Shown one piece after another: positions 17,263 through 25,783 of a stretch of 64,000 bases of DNA (position 1 is the stretch's first letter; every line of letters begins with the position of its first letter). The position numbers were made by a program, and so were the translations under genes. This stretch comes from an uncultured bacterium (GTDB lineage: Bacteria; Bacillota_I; Bacilli_A; RFN20; CAG-826). A model generated the notes under the pieces. That model had not been told where the DNA came from. It saw only the letters and a program-made list of their open reading frames with translations, and did not search any database. The stretch spans positions 288,224 through 352,223 of the forward strand of contig CASEKC010000001.1 of the NCBI GenBank assembly GCA_949288485.1. The letters run 5' to 3'.

Positions 17263-17890
17263 GAAAAGAGAATATAAAATTAGAAGAACTTATATTTACA
17301 ATTCCTACATTAATATCACATAAAATAAAAAGGAAAAAACCAAATGCTAAAATTTGGTTTTTTCTAATTTTATAATCATTAATTAAAGGATCTAAAAAAT
17401 TAAATATTAGATTAATAAAATAAATAAGGGCGATTATATTAAGGAAATTAAAATAAGAAGGTAGAAAGAAATAAATAATAATTATTATAAATATAGATAA
17501 AATTATTCTAAGAGATAAAGAAATAAGAAATTTTTTAAGGTTAAAATTTAAAAAATGAAATCTAAAAAAATAAATAAGTTGGACAATATTAAAAGTAATT
17601 AAACCGATAATAAATGATTCATTATCGCTTTTAAAAAGTAAAAAATAATCGCTGATAATCGTAAAAATAAAAGCAAAAATAACTAATAATTTATCTATTT
17701 TAAAATCCAATATTGTAAATATAATTAAAAATAATAAATTCAATATAATTGTCGAATATTTAATTGATGAAGAGACATCATTTAATGAAACGAAAAATAA
17801 ATCAATTATTAAAAATGATATATATAAAATAAATTGAATAAAGAAATAGATATATAAAATATATTTTTGTATTAATTCTTTTTTAGTCAT
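17177..17890 (-). CDS. YhhN-like integral membrane protein
   Basis: A 237-residue very hydrophobic protein with seven or eight predicted helices. The segments FTIISDYFLLF (about 75-85) and FGFFLFILCDINVG (about 185-198) resemble the two conserved aspartate motifs of the YhhN/TMEM86 family, whose studied members are lysoplasmalogenases. The C-terminal FYLPSQIFLFYSAY also fits. The similarity is partial, so function is a suggestion. It converges with the MATE gene, sharing 86 bases at the 3' ends, and a 12-bp terminator hairpin for the MATE gene is embedded in its coding sequence. It is isolated from fusA-like by a terminator. Confidence 0.6.
   Translation of the reverse strand: MTKKELIQKYILYIYFFIQFILYISFLIIDLFFVSLNDVSSSIKYSTIILNLLFLIIFTILDFKIDKLLVIFAFIFTIISDYFLLFKSDNESFIIGLITFNIVQLIYFFRFHFLNFNLKKFLISLSLRIILSIFIIIIIYFFLPSYFNFLNIIALIYFINLIFNFLDPLINDYKIRKNQILAFGFFLFILCDINVGIVNISSSNFIFSFLMRFFYLPSQIFLFYSAYMDDKYIKNNQ
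17334..17363 (+). terminator. MATE-gene terminator inside the convergent YhhN-like gene
   Basis: AAAAAACCAAAT (17334-17345) pairs perfectly with ATTTGGTTTTTT (17352-17363) around a six-base loop. It ends in six T on the plus strand, 72 bases after the MATE stop. In the opposite sense the same bases encode residues of a membrane helix of the YhhN-like protein. Confidence 0.7.
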
Positions 17891-17930
17891 AAATATATTT
17901 TTAACATTTTTTTAATATTTTTAAATAAGA

Positions 17931-17965
17931 AAATGGCTACTAAGAAGTTTTCTTAATAGCCATTT
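17931..17965 (-). terminator. Terminator behind the EF-G paralogue
   Basis: A stem of 9 plus 6 base pairs (AAATGGCTA/TAGCCATTT and TAAGAA/TTCTTA with one mismatch between them) lies 18 bases after the stop of the EF-G-like gene on the minus strand. It is followed by a T-rich stretch. Confidence 0.75.
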
Positions 17966-17982
17966 TTATTTATTTAAAAATT

Positions 17983-20046
17983 TTAGCGATCTTTATTTAA
18001 TGAATTTTCTTGAATTACACGATCTTTTAAATTAGCAGGAACTTCTTCATAACATTCAAATTGACGGTTAAAGTATCCTCCGCCTTGTGTAATTGATTTT
18101 AATTTAGCACTATAATCGTTAATTTCTGCTTCAGGAATTGAAACGATAATTTTTTGATTTTCTGCTCCATCTTCTTCCATCATTAAATTCTTTGCTCGAC
18201 GAGTATTAAGATCAGAAATAACATCCCCAATATATTTATTTTCAATATAGATTGTAACTCTCATAATTGGTTCTAAAATAATTGGTTTACAGTGCATATA
18301 GGCTTCTTTAAATGCTAAGATAGCAGCCATTTTAAATGCCATTTCATTTGAATCAACTGGATGATATTTACCATCTTTTAATGTTCCTTTTACACCAATT
18401 ACTGGGAAACCAGCAAGTAAGCCTGATTGTAATGCTTCATAGAAACCTTTTTCAACAGCAGGGAAATATTGTTTTGGAACTGTTCCACCGAAAACTGTTT
18501 CTTCAAAACAATTTTCTTCAGCAGGTTCAAAGTCCATAACAACTACTCCATAGAATCCGCTACCCCCAGATTGTTTAATATATTTTCCAGTAGCTTCAGC
18601 TTTTCCTTTAATTGATTCACGATAAACAATTTTTGGAGCAACTGTTTTACATTCAATTTTGTATGTATTTTTTAATTTATCTAAAATGTAAGATAAGTGA
18701 TGATTGCCAAGTCCACCAACTAAAAGTTGTTTTGTTTCTTGATTTCTCTTAACTTCAATTGTTGGATCTTCTAAACATAATTTTTGTAAAACAGTTGAGA
18801 TTTTATCTTCGTCCTTTTTATTTGCAAGTTCAATTCCTCTAAAATAAACGGCTGTAGGATATTTTGGAGTAACGTATTTGATAATATTTTTTGGATCACA
18901 AATTGTATCACCAGTTCTTACATCTTCTAATTTTGCAATAGCAACAACATCACCAGCTTCTACTCTTTCGACAGGTATTTGTTTTTTACCTTCTAAATAG
19001 AAAAGAGATGAAACTTTTGTAGTTTTTCCTGAACTTGGACAATAAACTTCATCACCAAGACCAATTGAACCACTATTAACTTTAATTATATTGATAACTC
19101 CGCTATAAAGATCGGAAATAGTTTTAAAACAGTATCCAGAAAATGGCTCTTCACTTGTTGTTTTTCTTTCTACTAAGTTTCCATCTTTATCATATGCTTC
19201 AAATGGTTCAAGATCTGAAGGAGATGGTAAATAGTCAATACACATATTTAATAATGTATGACATCCGATATTTTTAGTTGCAGAACCAACTAATAATGGG
19301 TCGATTTCACCATCTAAAACACCTTTTCGTAATCCTTTATGGATTTCTTCTCTTGTTAATGTTTCACCACTGAAGAATTTATTTAATAATTCTTCTGAAG
19401 TAGTAGCAACAGCTTCAAGAACCATATTATTGTATTCTAAGACAGTTGGTTTTTTATCTTCATAAATTTCAGCATCTACACATTCTTTACCATTATAAAT
19501 TCGAGCTTTTAAATCAACACAATTTGCAAAACCATCAAATTGATCAGCATGTCCTAATGGATAACAGAATGGGGCAACCTTTTTGCCAAGTTTAGCTCTA
19601 ATATCTGCCAATAATGAATCGAAATCAATATTTTCTTTATCCATTTTATTAACAAAAATTAAAGTTGGAATATTCTTTCTTTTTAGCATTCTGAAATGCT
19701 TAATTGTACCTTGTTGGACGCCACTTGTTGCATCAATTACTAAAATAGCACCTTTAACACAACTTGTAACACCTATAATTTCTCCAACGAAATCATCATT
19801 TCCAGGTAAATCGATCAAATTTATACGATAACCTTCATATTCAATAGGAACAACGGAAGCAGATATCGATGATAATCTATCTTGCTCTTCTTTTAAATAG
19901 TCACTAACTGTTGTTCCTTTTTCCACAGATCCTTTTGCTGGATTGTTAGTGGCTACTTGAAATAAGGATTCAACTAATGTCGTTTTCCCAGAGCTTTGAT
20001 GCCCTAAAACGACAATATCCCTTATTTTGTCGGGTGTAAAACTCAT
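17983..20046 (-). CDS. Elongation factor G paralogue (EF-G2/FusA2-like GTPase)
   Basis: A 687-residue translational GTPase with all EF-G domains. The GTP-binding loop is GHQSSGKTT rather than the canonical AHIDAGKTT, and G3 is DLPGNDDF instead of DTPGHVDF. NKMD (G4) is intact. Domain IV carries IKQSGGSGFYGVVVMDFEP and domain V GVIGDVISDLNTRRA-like residues. The altered G1 and G3 motifs place it with the EF-G2/FusA2 paralogues, at least one of which lacks ribosome-stimulated GTPase activity. The canonical fusA probably lies with rpsL and rpsG elsewhere. It has a strong SD (AGGAGG), is a single-gene unit and has its own terminator. Confidence 0.85.
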   Translation of the reverse strand: MSFTPDKIRDIVVLGHQSSGKTTLVESLFQVATNNPAKGSVEKGTTVSDYLKEEQDRLSSISASVVPIEYEGYRINLIDLPGNDDFVGEIIGVTSCVKGAILVIDATSGVQQGTIKHFRMLKRKNIPTLIFVNKMDKENIDFDSLLADIRAKLGKKVAPFCYPLGHADQFDGFANCVDLKARIYNGKECVDAEIYEDKKPTVLEYNNMVLEAVATTSEELLNKFFSGETLTREEIHKGLRKGVLDGEIDPLLVGSATKNIGCHTLLNMCIDYLPSPSDLEPFEAYDKDGNLVERKTTSEEPFSGYCFKTISDLYSGVINIIKVNSGSIGLGDEVYCPSSGKTTKVSSLFYLEGKKQIPVERVEAGDVVAIAKLEDVRTGDTICDPKNIIKYVTPKYPTAVYFRGIELANKKDEDKISTVLQKLCLEDPTIEVKRNQETKQLLVGGLGNHHLSYILDKLKNTYKIECKTVAPKIVYRESIKGKAEATGKYIKQSGGSGFYGVVVMDFEPAEENCFEETVFGGTVPKQYFPAVEKGFYEALQSGLLAGFPVIGVKGTLKDGKYHPVDSNEMAFKMAAILAFKEAYMHCKPIILEPIMRVTIYIENKYIGDVISDLNTRRAKNLMMEEDGAENQKIIVSIPEAEINDYSAKLKSITQGGGYFNRQFECYEEVPANLKDRVIQENSLNKDR

Positions 20047-20316
20047 TATGATTCCTCCTAAATTATGTGAAGAGTTTTTAAAAATCTATATCAATAATAA
20101 CACAGATTAATGATTGTGAGTATAGATTTTTTTATGAAGTTAAAAATTGTTAAAAAGCGACATTTTTTATCGAAAGTTTTTGATTTTTTAATTTAGTTTT
20201 AAAAACTAGATACCATCGTAATTAAAATTTGAAATTAATATTTTTATGATAAATATGCTTGTTTTTTATGTTTTTTAAGTTTATTATATCGTGGTTGGAA
20301 AATAATGGAGATTTTT

Positions 20317-21957
20317 ATGAGAAAAAATCTATTTTTGATAAATGTTTTATTTATTGTTCCGCTATTATCTTCTTGTTCTTTTTTTGAAAAGAAAGAAGAA
20401 AGTGAAACATATGATTTAAAAGATCCACTTTTAATGTATTCCTATTTAAACGATAAATATAATCAGGAAGATTTTAATTATTTTACTATTAGTGAATATT
20501 CTTTAACATCAAAAAGAGGAAATTCCCAATCTTTAAAATCATTTAAAGTTAAAAATAACGGCATGATTTATGAACAAAAAGGAGCTTTTTCAGAACTTTT
20601 TGGAACTAAATCGCTTAAAAGATTTTATTCATATAGCGAAAATAATTATGGAATAAGTATTGGAAACGAGGAAATTATTGATGAAACTCATTTAACTTCT
20701 TCATCTTATTCCACATTATCTTTTATTGAGGAAGAAACTTATTTAAAAAATAATGGCGATACTTTAAAAAATATAACTAATTTTGAAATATATAAAGGAT
20801 ATGAAAGTTTATCTTTTTTGGATTATCAAATTTTAAATGAAAACGGAGATTCTATAACATATTCGTATACTTTATCTTTAGATAATGTTAAAAAGCCTGA
20901 TTTTAGTGAGGAAAATCATGAAATTAGTTCCTTTTCTAAAATTAACGCTCTAAATTATGAAAAAAATGAAATATTAAACTTTGTGGATTTTTCTTCTATT
21001 TCATTTATAAACGCATCTTTTGAATTATTAATAAATAAAAATAACTTAGAAATTGTATCTTTAAACGTAAAAGAAGATATTAAAATTTCATCAATTGAAT
21101 TTAGTTATCAATATTTAACAACTTTTGAAACTTATAAAAGTTTAAATGATATTGATAATTTTTGTTCTTCTTTGATTAAAGATATTGATAAAGAAATTGA
21201 GATTTCTACTTCATTAGGTAAAAACGAGTTATATTCTTTTTACGTAGATTTAAATAAAAAATATAAAACGTTAAATTATTATACAAATACAGATTCAAGT
21301 GTTTCTGCTTTAGGTGGTTTATATTCACAAACAGTTAAAGGATTTAAACTTAAAAAGGATGAAGAATATTTTTTCCAAACTGTAACTACTTCCGCTTTTG
21401 TAAAAAAAGCTGAATTACGTTATGAAAATGAAAAAAATAACTCATATTGGATAGCTAGTGGAAATAACCCAGATTCATCAGGTATTTATGGAAATGTTTC
21501 TTCTTGGAATGATTGGGAAAAAGAAAGTAAAGAAGATTATTTAGCTACCCTTGGTCATACAATGAATAATTTAACAAACTATATAGTAGATGAAAATAAC
21601 CCTGCTGCTTCTTTTTTAGATGCATCATATAGCGAAAATGAAGAACATAAAATTTATACATATCAAATGTCTATAAACGAAGATGAAAATCATATAGATT
21701 CAACAAAAGAATATAAAATTGAAATGGCTCATATGTCTGGTATGGGAGAACCATCATTTACTTATTCCACAATGGAAATTTATATTTCTAAAGAAGATGA
21801 AACAATTGATAAAATAGTTCAAAAAGAAAAATATAAAACTGGTTCATTTGAGTGTGATTCAGTAATGAATACTTATTTTAATTTATATGAAAATGAAAAT
21901 GAAATTCCTACTGAAATTTCATCTGTTTATAATGAAAAAATAGGAGAAAATATTTAA
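20317..21957 (+). CDS. Large secreted lipoprotein, unknown function
   Basis: A 546-residue lipoprotein. The longer frame opens at 20305, but the ATG at 20317 has the SD GGAG six bases upstream and begins the signal peptide directly (MRKNLFLINVLF), with lipobox LLSSC. The mature part is rich in Ser, Glu, Lys and Tyr with alternating beta-strand-like hydrophobics, suggesting a beta-rich surface protein. I recognise no catalytic motif. Its stop is followed after three bases by the ATG of a second lipoprotein, so the two are an operon and may work together on the cell surface. Confidence 0.8.
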   Translation: MRKNLFLINVLFIVPLLSSCSFFEKKEESETYDLKDPLLMYSYLNDKYNQEDFNYFTISEYSLTSKRGNSQSLKSFKVKNNGMIYEQKGAFSELFGTKSLKRFYSYSENNYGISIGNEEIIDETHLTSSSYSTLSFIEEETYLKNNGDTLKNITNFEIYKGYESLSFLDYQILNENGDSITYSYTLSLDNVKKPDFSEENHEISSFSKINALNYEKNEILNFVDFSSISFINASFELLINKNNLEIVSLNVKEDIKISSIEFSYQYLTTFETYKSLNDIDNFCSSLIKDIDKEIEISTSLGKNELYSFYVDLNKKYKTLNYYTNTDSSVSALGGLYSQTVKGFKLKKDEEYFFQTVTTSAFVKKAELRYENEKNNSYWIASGNNPDSSGIYGNVSSWNDWEKESKEDYLATLGHTMNNLTNYIVDENNPAASFLDASYSENEEHKIYTYQMSINEDENHIDSTKEYKIEMAHMSGMGEPSFTYSTMEIYISKEDETIDKIVQKEKYKTGSFECDSVMNTYFNLYENENEIPTEISSVYNEKIGENI

Positions 21958-21960
21958 TTT

Positions 21961-24135
21961 ATGAGAAAAAAACCTTTATTTTTAGCAATCCTTTTACCAC
22001 TTCTTTTAACATCTTGTAATTCTACCCCATCTCCAGATGGAGGAGATGAAACAATTTATCCTGATGATGATACAAATATTAACTATACTTATTTAAGCCC
22101 AAAAACATATGAAGGAGTGATAAATTCCTCTATTTCATATGATATTTTATCTTCAATCGGCGTTGATTTAGATATTTTTTCTTCATATATTACTTTTACA
22201 TATCAAGAATTAGATGGTGAAATTAATGAAAAAAATTATGATAAAGCATTTAAATTTCATTTAAATTTTGATCTTTATTCAATAAAAGAAACATACGAGT
22301 CATCTTTATTAACATCCTCAATTGTTCCTTTAATTTTTAGTGATTTTAAATATCAAAATATTTTAAATAACGTTTCTGACTTAGATATATATTATTTAGC
22401 AGATGGAAATATCTATACAACTATTTCACGATTTATTGATAATAAAAAACCTTCAAGAAATAATAAAGAGGAAATAGCTAATACCGGAAGAGAATTAATT
22501 GGAACTTCAAAATTAGATATTTCTTCAGTTTTAGAAATGTTAAATTCTTCCTCAACTTCTTCAATTTCTTTAAAAGATATTTTTTCTCAAATAAGCTCGA
22601 TGCTTAATGGATTAACTATCGATTTTTCAATTTTTGATATGATTATTTCATCGACAATCTTAAATTTTGTTAATGATGGGTTTTCATTATCTTTTAAAGA
22701 AAACGGATTAAAGGCTTTTTCTTCAATTTTTAACAATTTAGCTTCATATATATTTAAAAATAACGATATTGGACTAACTTTAGATGAAAATAATCCTTTA
22801 ATTAACATTACTAATGCTTCTTTTGAATCAAATCCTTTAGAAATTAAAATGAGTTTTGAAGATGAAAATTCTTTAAAACCACTTTTCTATCTTTCTTTAA
22901 CTAGAAATGATTCAAAAAATTTAGAAATTGAGCCTCCATTTAATTTAGAAGAAGATTACTTAATTCAACAAAAAGCATTAAAAGATATTAATGATTTATA
23001 TTATTTTTATGATAATTATTCTTTAGATAGTGAAACTCAAAATGGAATTACTAATGCAATTAAAAATATTAATTCTTTAAGCGAAGAAGAAAAAAAGAGA
23101 GTTGAAAATTTTAATAATTATTTATCTTATCCTTTATTAACAACTGATGAAAATAATAATTTTCTCGAATTAAGCGAAAAAGAAAATTTAAATAATTTAT
23201 ATAAAAATATCGAAAATGTTGTTACTAAAAAAGTCGATAATGATACATCTTTTATTAGTGCTTATAAAGCTTTAAATGAATTATTTAATTCAAAATATTC
23301 AACTAATACAAAATATAATATTTTAAATGACGTTGCTAAAAATAATTCTGCTAGATTTGAAGAATTCAAAAATGAAATAAGCACTTATTTAAATACTTTC
23401 ATTGACCCAATTTATAATTCTTTGTCAACACTTTTAAATGAATTTAAAAATAATGAAAATAGCAACACTTTAAATGAATCACATACTTTATTAGAAAAAA
23501 TCTACAAATTAGTTGTTTTAGATGATTTAGTTTTAAGCAATAATCAAAAAATAGATATCGAGGAATTTAAAAATACCGATAATATTAAAACTTTATCAAC
23601 CGAAATTATTAATAATACGATTAATTATTTATCACTTTCTTCTTCCTTAATTAATGAGGAATTAAATCAAGAAGTTTCAAATATTTTATTAGCTTATTTT
23701 AATGATTTAACTATTTTTTATAATAAATTAAGTGAAAATGAATTAACTAAATTCAATGATTATTCATCTTTCTTATTAATAAATGATACAAATGATGATA
23801 TTTATAGAATTTTTGAACTTATTTCCAATAACAATGAAAAATATTATTCGACATTAAAAAGAAAAAACGATGAATTAATTAATCTTTTACTTACTAAAGT
23901 AGATAAATTTGCTAATAAACGAATTGATGAATATTTAACAAAAGATGAAATTTATTACATTTTAAATATCGAAAGATTAAACGAAACTAAAAAAGGTTTA
24001 GATGATATTTTTTCAATGTTAAATGTCTATATTTCATCAACTCTTTTTAAAAATTACTCTTCTTCTTTGACTTATATTGATAAATATTATTCGCTTGTTG
24101 GACTAATCGAAGAACAAATCGCTAATCTATCTTAA
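21961..24135 (+). CDS. Large secreted lipoprotein with helical C-terminal half, unknown function
   Basis: A 724-residue lipoprotein with signal MRKKPLFLAILLPLLLTSC (Cys19) and a short acidic linker (PDGGDE). The first half (30-330) looks beta-rich. From about 335 on, regular Asn/Lys/Glu/Leu-rich helices (KDINDLYYFYDNYS, ENFNNYLSY and many like it) suggest a long helical bundle or coiled-coil domain facing outward. No enzymatic motif seen. It starts three bases after the preceding lipoprotein and ends before a 9-bp hairpin (24144-24164). Unusual Asn richness matches the AT-rich genome. Confidence 0.78.
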   Translation: MRKKPLFLAILLPLLLTSCNSTPSPDGGDETIYPDDDTNINYTYLSPKTYEGVINSSISYDILSSIGVDLDIFSSYITFTYQELDGEINEKNYDKAFKFHLNFDLYSIKETYESSLLTSSIVPLIFSDFKYQNILNNVSDLDIYYLADGNIYTTISRFIDNKKPSRNNKEEIANTGRELIGTSKLDISSVLEMLNSSSTSSISLKDIFSQISSMLNGLTIDFSIFDMIISSTILNFVNDGFSLSFKENGLKAFSSIFNNLASYIFKNNDIGLTLDENNPLINITNASFESNPLEIKMSFEDENSLKPLFYLSLTRNDSKNLEIEPPFNLEEDYLIQQKALKDINDLYYFYDNYSLDSETQNGITNAIKNINSLSEEEKKRVENFNNYLSYPLLTTDENNNFLELSEKENLNNLYKNIENVVTKKVDNDTSFISAYKALNELFNSKYSTNTKYNILNDVAKNNSARFEEFKNEISTYLNTFIDPIYNSLSTLLNEFKNNENSNTLNESHTLLEKIYKLVVLDDLVLSNNQKIDIEEFKNTDNIKTLSTEIINNTINYLSLSSSLINEELNQEVSNILLAYFNDLTIFYNKLSENELTKFNDYSSFLLINDTNDDIYRIFELISNNNEKYYSTLKRKNDELINLLLTKVDKFANKRIDEYLTKDEIYYILNIERLNETKKGLDDIFSMLNVYISSTLFKNYSSSLTYIDKYYSLVGLIEEQIANLS

Positions 24136-24143
24136 ATTAATCT

Positions 24144-24164
24144 CTCTTTAATTATATTAAAGAG
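24144..24164 (+). terminator. Hairpin behind the lipoprotein pair
   Basis: CTCTTTAAT-TAT-ATTAAAGAG, a 9-bp perfect stem with a three-base loop, lies eight bases after the lipoprotein stop. It lacks a T run, so it may be a weak terminator or a message-stabilising end rather than a strong stop. Confidence 0.45.
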
Positions 24165-24174
24165 CACTTTGAGT

Positions 24175-24203
24175 TTGACTTTAATATAAAATAGTTATTT
24201 AAT
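24175..24203 (+). promoter_or_regulatory. Promoter of the ATP synthase operon
   Basis: TTGACT (24175-24180) and TTTAAT (24198-24203) with 17 bases between them lie 30 bases before the first gene of the operon. Confidence 0.6.
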
Positions 24204-24232
24204 AAAGAGGTTTTAAAAAGCGTGTTTTAAGT

Positions 24233-24616
24233 ATGAAAAAAGAAAGAAAAAATTTATATATCGCTTTAACGATTTTTTTAATTTTATTACTTACTGGATT
24301 AACCGTTGGTTTAACCCTCTATTTTTTAAATAATATTAGTGAATTTATTATAATTTTTGCTATTTCTTATCCATTTATGCTTATTACATATTTTTCTTTA
24401 AGATATGTTTATCAACATTTTGAAAATACATCAAAAGGAAAAATTTCTTTTTTAATTGGATATATTTTACGATTTGTATCGATTATTGGTGCACTTGGAT
24501 TTTCACTTCTTTATTTATTTTTAACAAGCGGAATTGAAGCGCCATCAATCTATTATATTTTTATTGCTCCAATTTTATTTACTATTGGTTATATTGTTGG
24601 AATTTTGTTTAAATAG
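24233..24616 (+). CDS. AtpI-like small membrane protein
   Basis: A 127-residue protein with four predicted membrane helices (about 8-30, 36-55, 70-90, 105-125) in the position of atpI, first gene of the ATP synthase operon. Sequence similarity to AtpI is weak, so the assignment rests on position, size and topology. AtpI assists assembly of the c-ring or ion supply in other bacteria. The ATG follows a putative promoter 30 bases upstream, and the gene is followed by atpB after 16 bases. The basic N-terminus (KKERKN) would stay inside. Confidence 0.7.
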   Translation: MKKERKNLYIALTIFLILLLTGLTVGLTLYFLNNISEFIIIFAISYPFMLITYFSLRYVYQHFENTSKGKISFLIGYILRFVSIIGALGFSLLYLFLTSGIEAPSIYYIFIAPILFTIGYIVGILFK

Positions 24617-24632
24617 GTAAGGTAAAAAAAAT

Positions 24633-25496
24633 ATGAATGAAGGCGGTTTAGATTTTAATAGAGTTATTGAATGGCTAAGTTGGGATGAAATACCTCCAGA
24701 ATTTTTATCATCAATTTTAGCATTAATCATCTTACTTGTTTTTACTTTAATTATTTCATTAAAAATTAAAAAATACGATCCATTACAGAAACCAAGTGGA
24801 TTTATGAATGTTGTTGAAATGGTCACTGATTTTGCAGATCGACAAGTCTCATCTATTATGGGACCAGCTTTTAATGGATTTGGAGGATATATACTTTTTG
24901 TTGGATTATATATTTTCTTAGGATTCTTTATAGGAATGATAGGTATTCCTAATGTATTCCAAGTTGGCTCTCCTACCTATTTTGAAGCAATGCCAAACCC
25001 ATTTACAAATATGGCAATGCCTCTATCAATTGCTTTGATTACTTTCTGTTTAACTCATTACACTGCTATAAAATATAAACACTGGACATATTTTGAAAGA
25101 TATACTGAACCAATTGCGTTATTTTTACCAATAAATCTTATAACAATGTGGTCTCCGGTTTTATCACTTACTCTTCGTTTATTCGGTAATGCTTTAGCTG
25201 GTTATTGTATCATTACTCTTATTTATGTTGGTTTAGGAAGCGTTATTGAACCATATTGGGGTTTCTTATTCGAACCATTAATCGCTCCAGTTGCTCATTT
25301 ATATTTCGATATATTTGATGGACTTATTCAATTAGCAGTATTCACAATTCTTACAATGATTAATGTTTCAAATGAATACATTTCTCCAGAAGATTTTATA
25401 AAAATGGAAGAAAATAAGAAAAATAAAAAACTCGCTAAAAAGCAAAAAAGACTTGAAAAAAAGGCTCAAAAAGAAGCCACTAAAAATGCTATTTAA
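24633..25496 (+). CDS. atpB: ATP synthase subunit a
   Basis: The 287-residue stator channel subunit of the F0 part, with five to six membrane helices. The essential arginine is in LTLRLFGNALAG (about residue 187), and the closing helices carry HLYFDIFDGLIQLAVFTILTMI. It forms the two half-channels that load and unload ions on the c-ring. The C-terminus has an unusual basic tail of about 30 residues (KMEENKKNKKLAKKQKRLEKKAQ), which would sit in the cytoplasm. Second gene of the operon, 54 bases before atpE. Confidence 0.95.
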   Translation: MNEGGLDFNRVIEWLSWDEIPPEFLSSILALIILLVFTLIISLKIKKYDPLQKPSGFMNVVEMVTDFADRQVSSIMGPAFNGFGGYILFVGLYIFLGFFIGMIGIPNVFQVGSPTYFEAMPNPFTNMAMPLSIALITFCLTHYTAIKYKHWTYFERYTEPIALFLPINLITMWSPVLSLTLRLFGNALAGYCIITLIYVGLGSVIEPYWGFLFEPLIAPVAHLYFDIFDGLIQLAVFTILTMINVSNEYISPEDFIKMEENKKNKKLAKKQKRLEKKAQKEATKNAI

Positions 25497-25550
25497 TTTA
25501 AGTTTCTAAACTTAATTAATATAAAAATTTAAATACAAAGGAGAAGAAAT

Positions 25551-25763
25551 ATGAATTTTATCGGATTAGGTATTGCTTGTATTGGTATGGGACTTGCTGC
25601 ATTAGCTGAAGGTTGGGCAGTTTCAAAAGCTATGGAAGGAATTGGTAGAAATCCATCTGCTTCAGGTGATATTCGTACAACAATGATTATCGGTGTCGGT
25701 CTTATTGAATCAATCGCAATTTATATTCTTGTTGTCGCTATTTTAATGGCTTTCGTTATCTAA
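25551..25763 (+). CDS. atpE: ATP synthase subunit c
   Basis: The 70-residue hairpin protein of the rotor ring. The polar loop is GRNPSASGDI (32-41) and the ion-binding carboxylate Glu53 in LIESIAIY. Helix 1 has Glu20 where sodium-type c subunits have Gln32; its distance to Glu53 (33) equals that of the Ilyobacter pair 32 and 65. Ser54 and Tyr58 match the Ser66 and Tyr70 sodium ligands. This resembles the two-carboxylate Na+ motif of Fusobacterium nucleatum, so Na+ coupling is possible, though some proton-coupled streptococcal subunits also have an acid in helix 1. Strong SD (AAGGAG). Confidence 0.96.
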   Translation: MNFIGLGIACIGMGLAALAEGWAVSKAMEGIGRNPSASGDIRTTMIIGVGLIESIAIYILVVAILMAFVI

Positions 25764-25783
25764 TTTATAAAGAGGTTAAAAAT

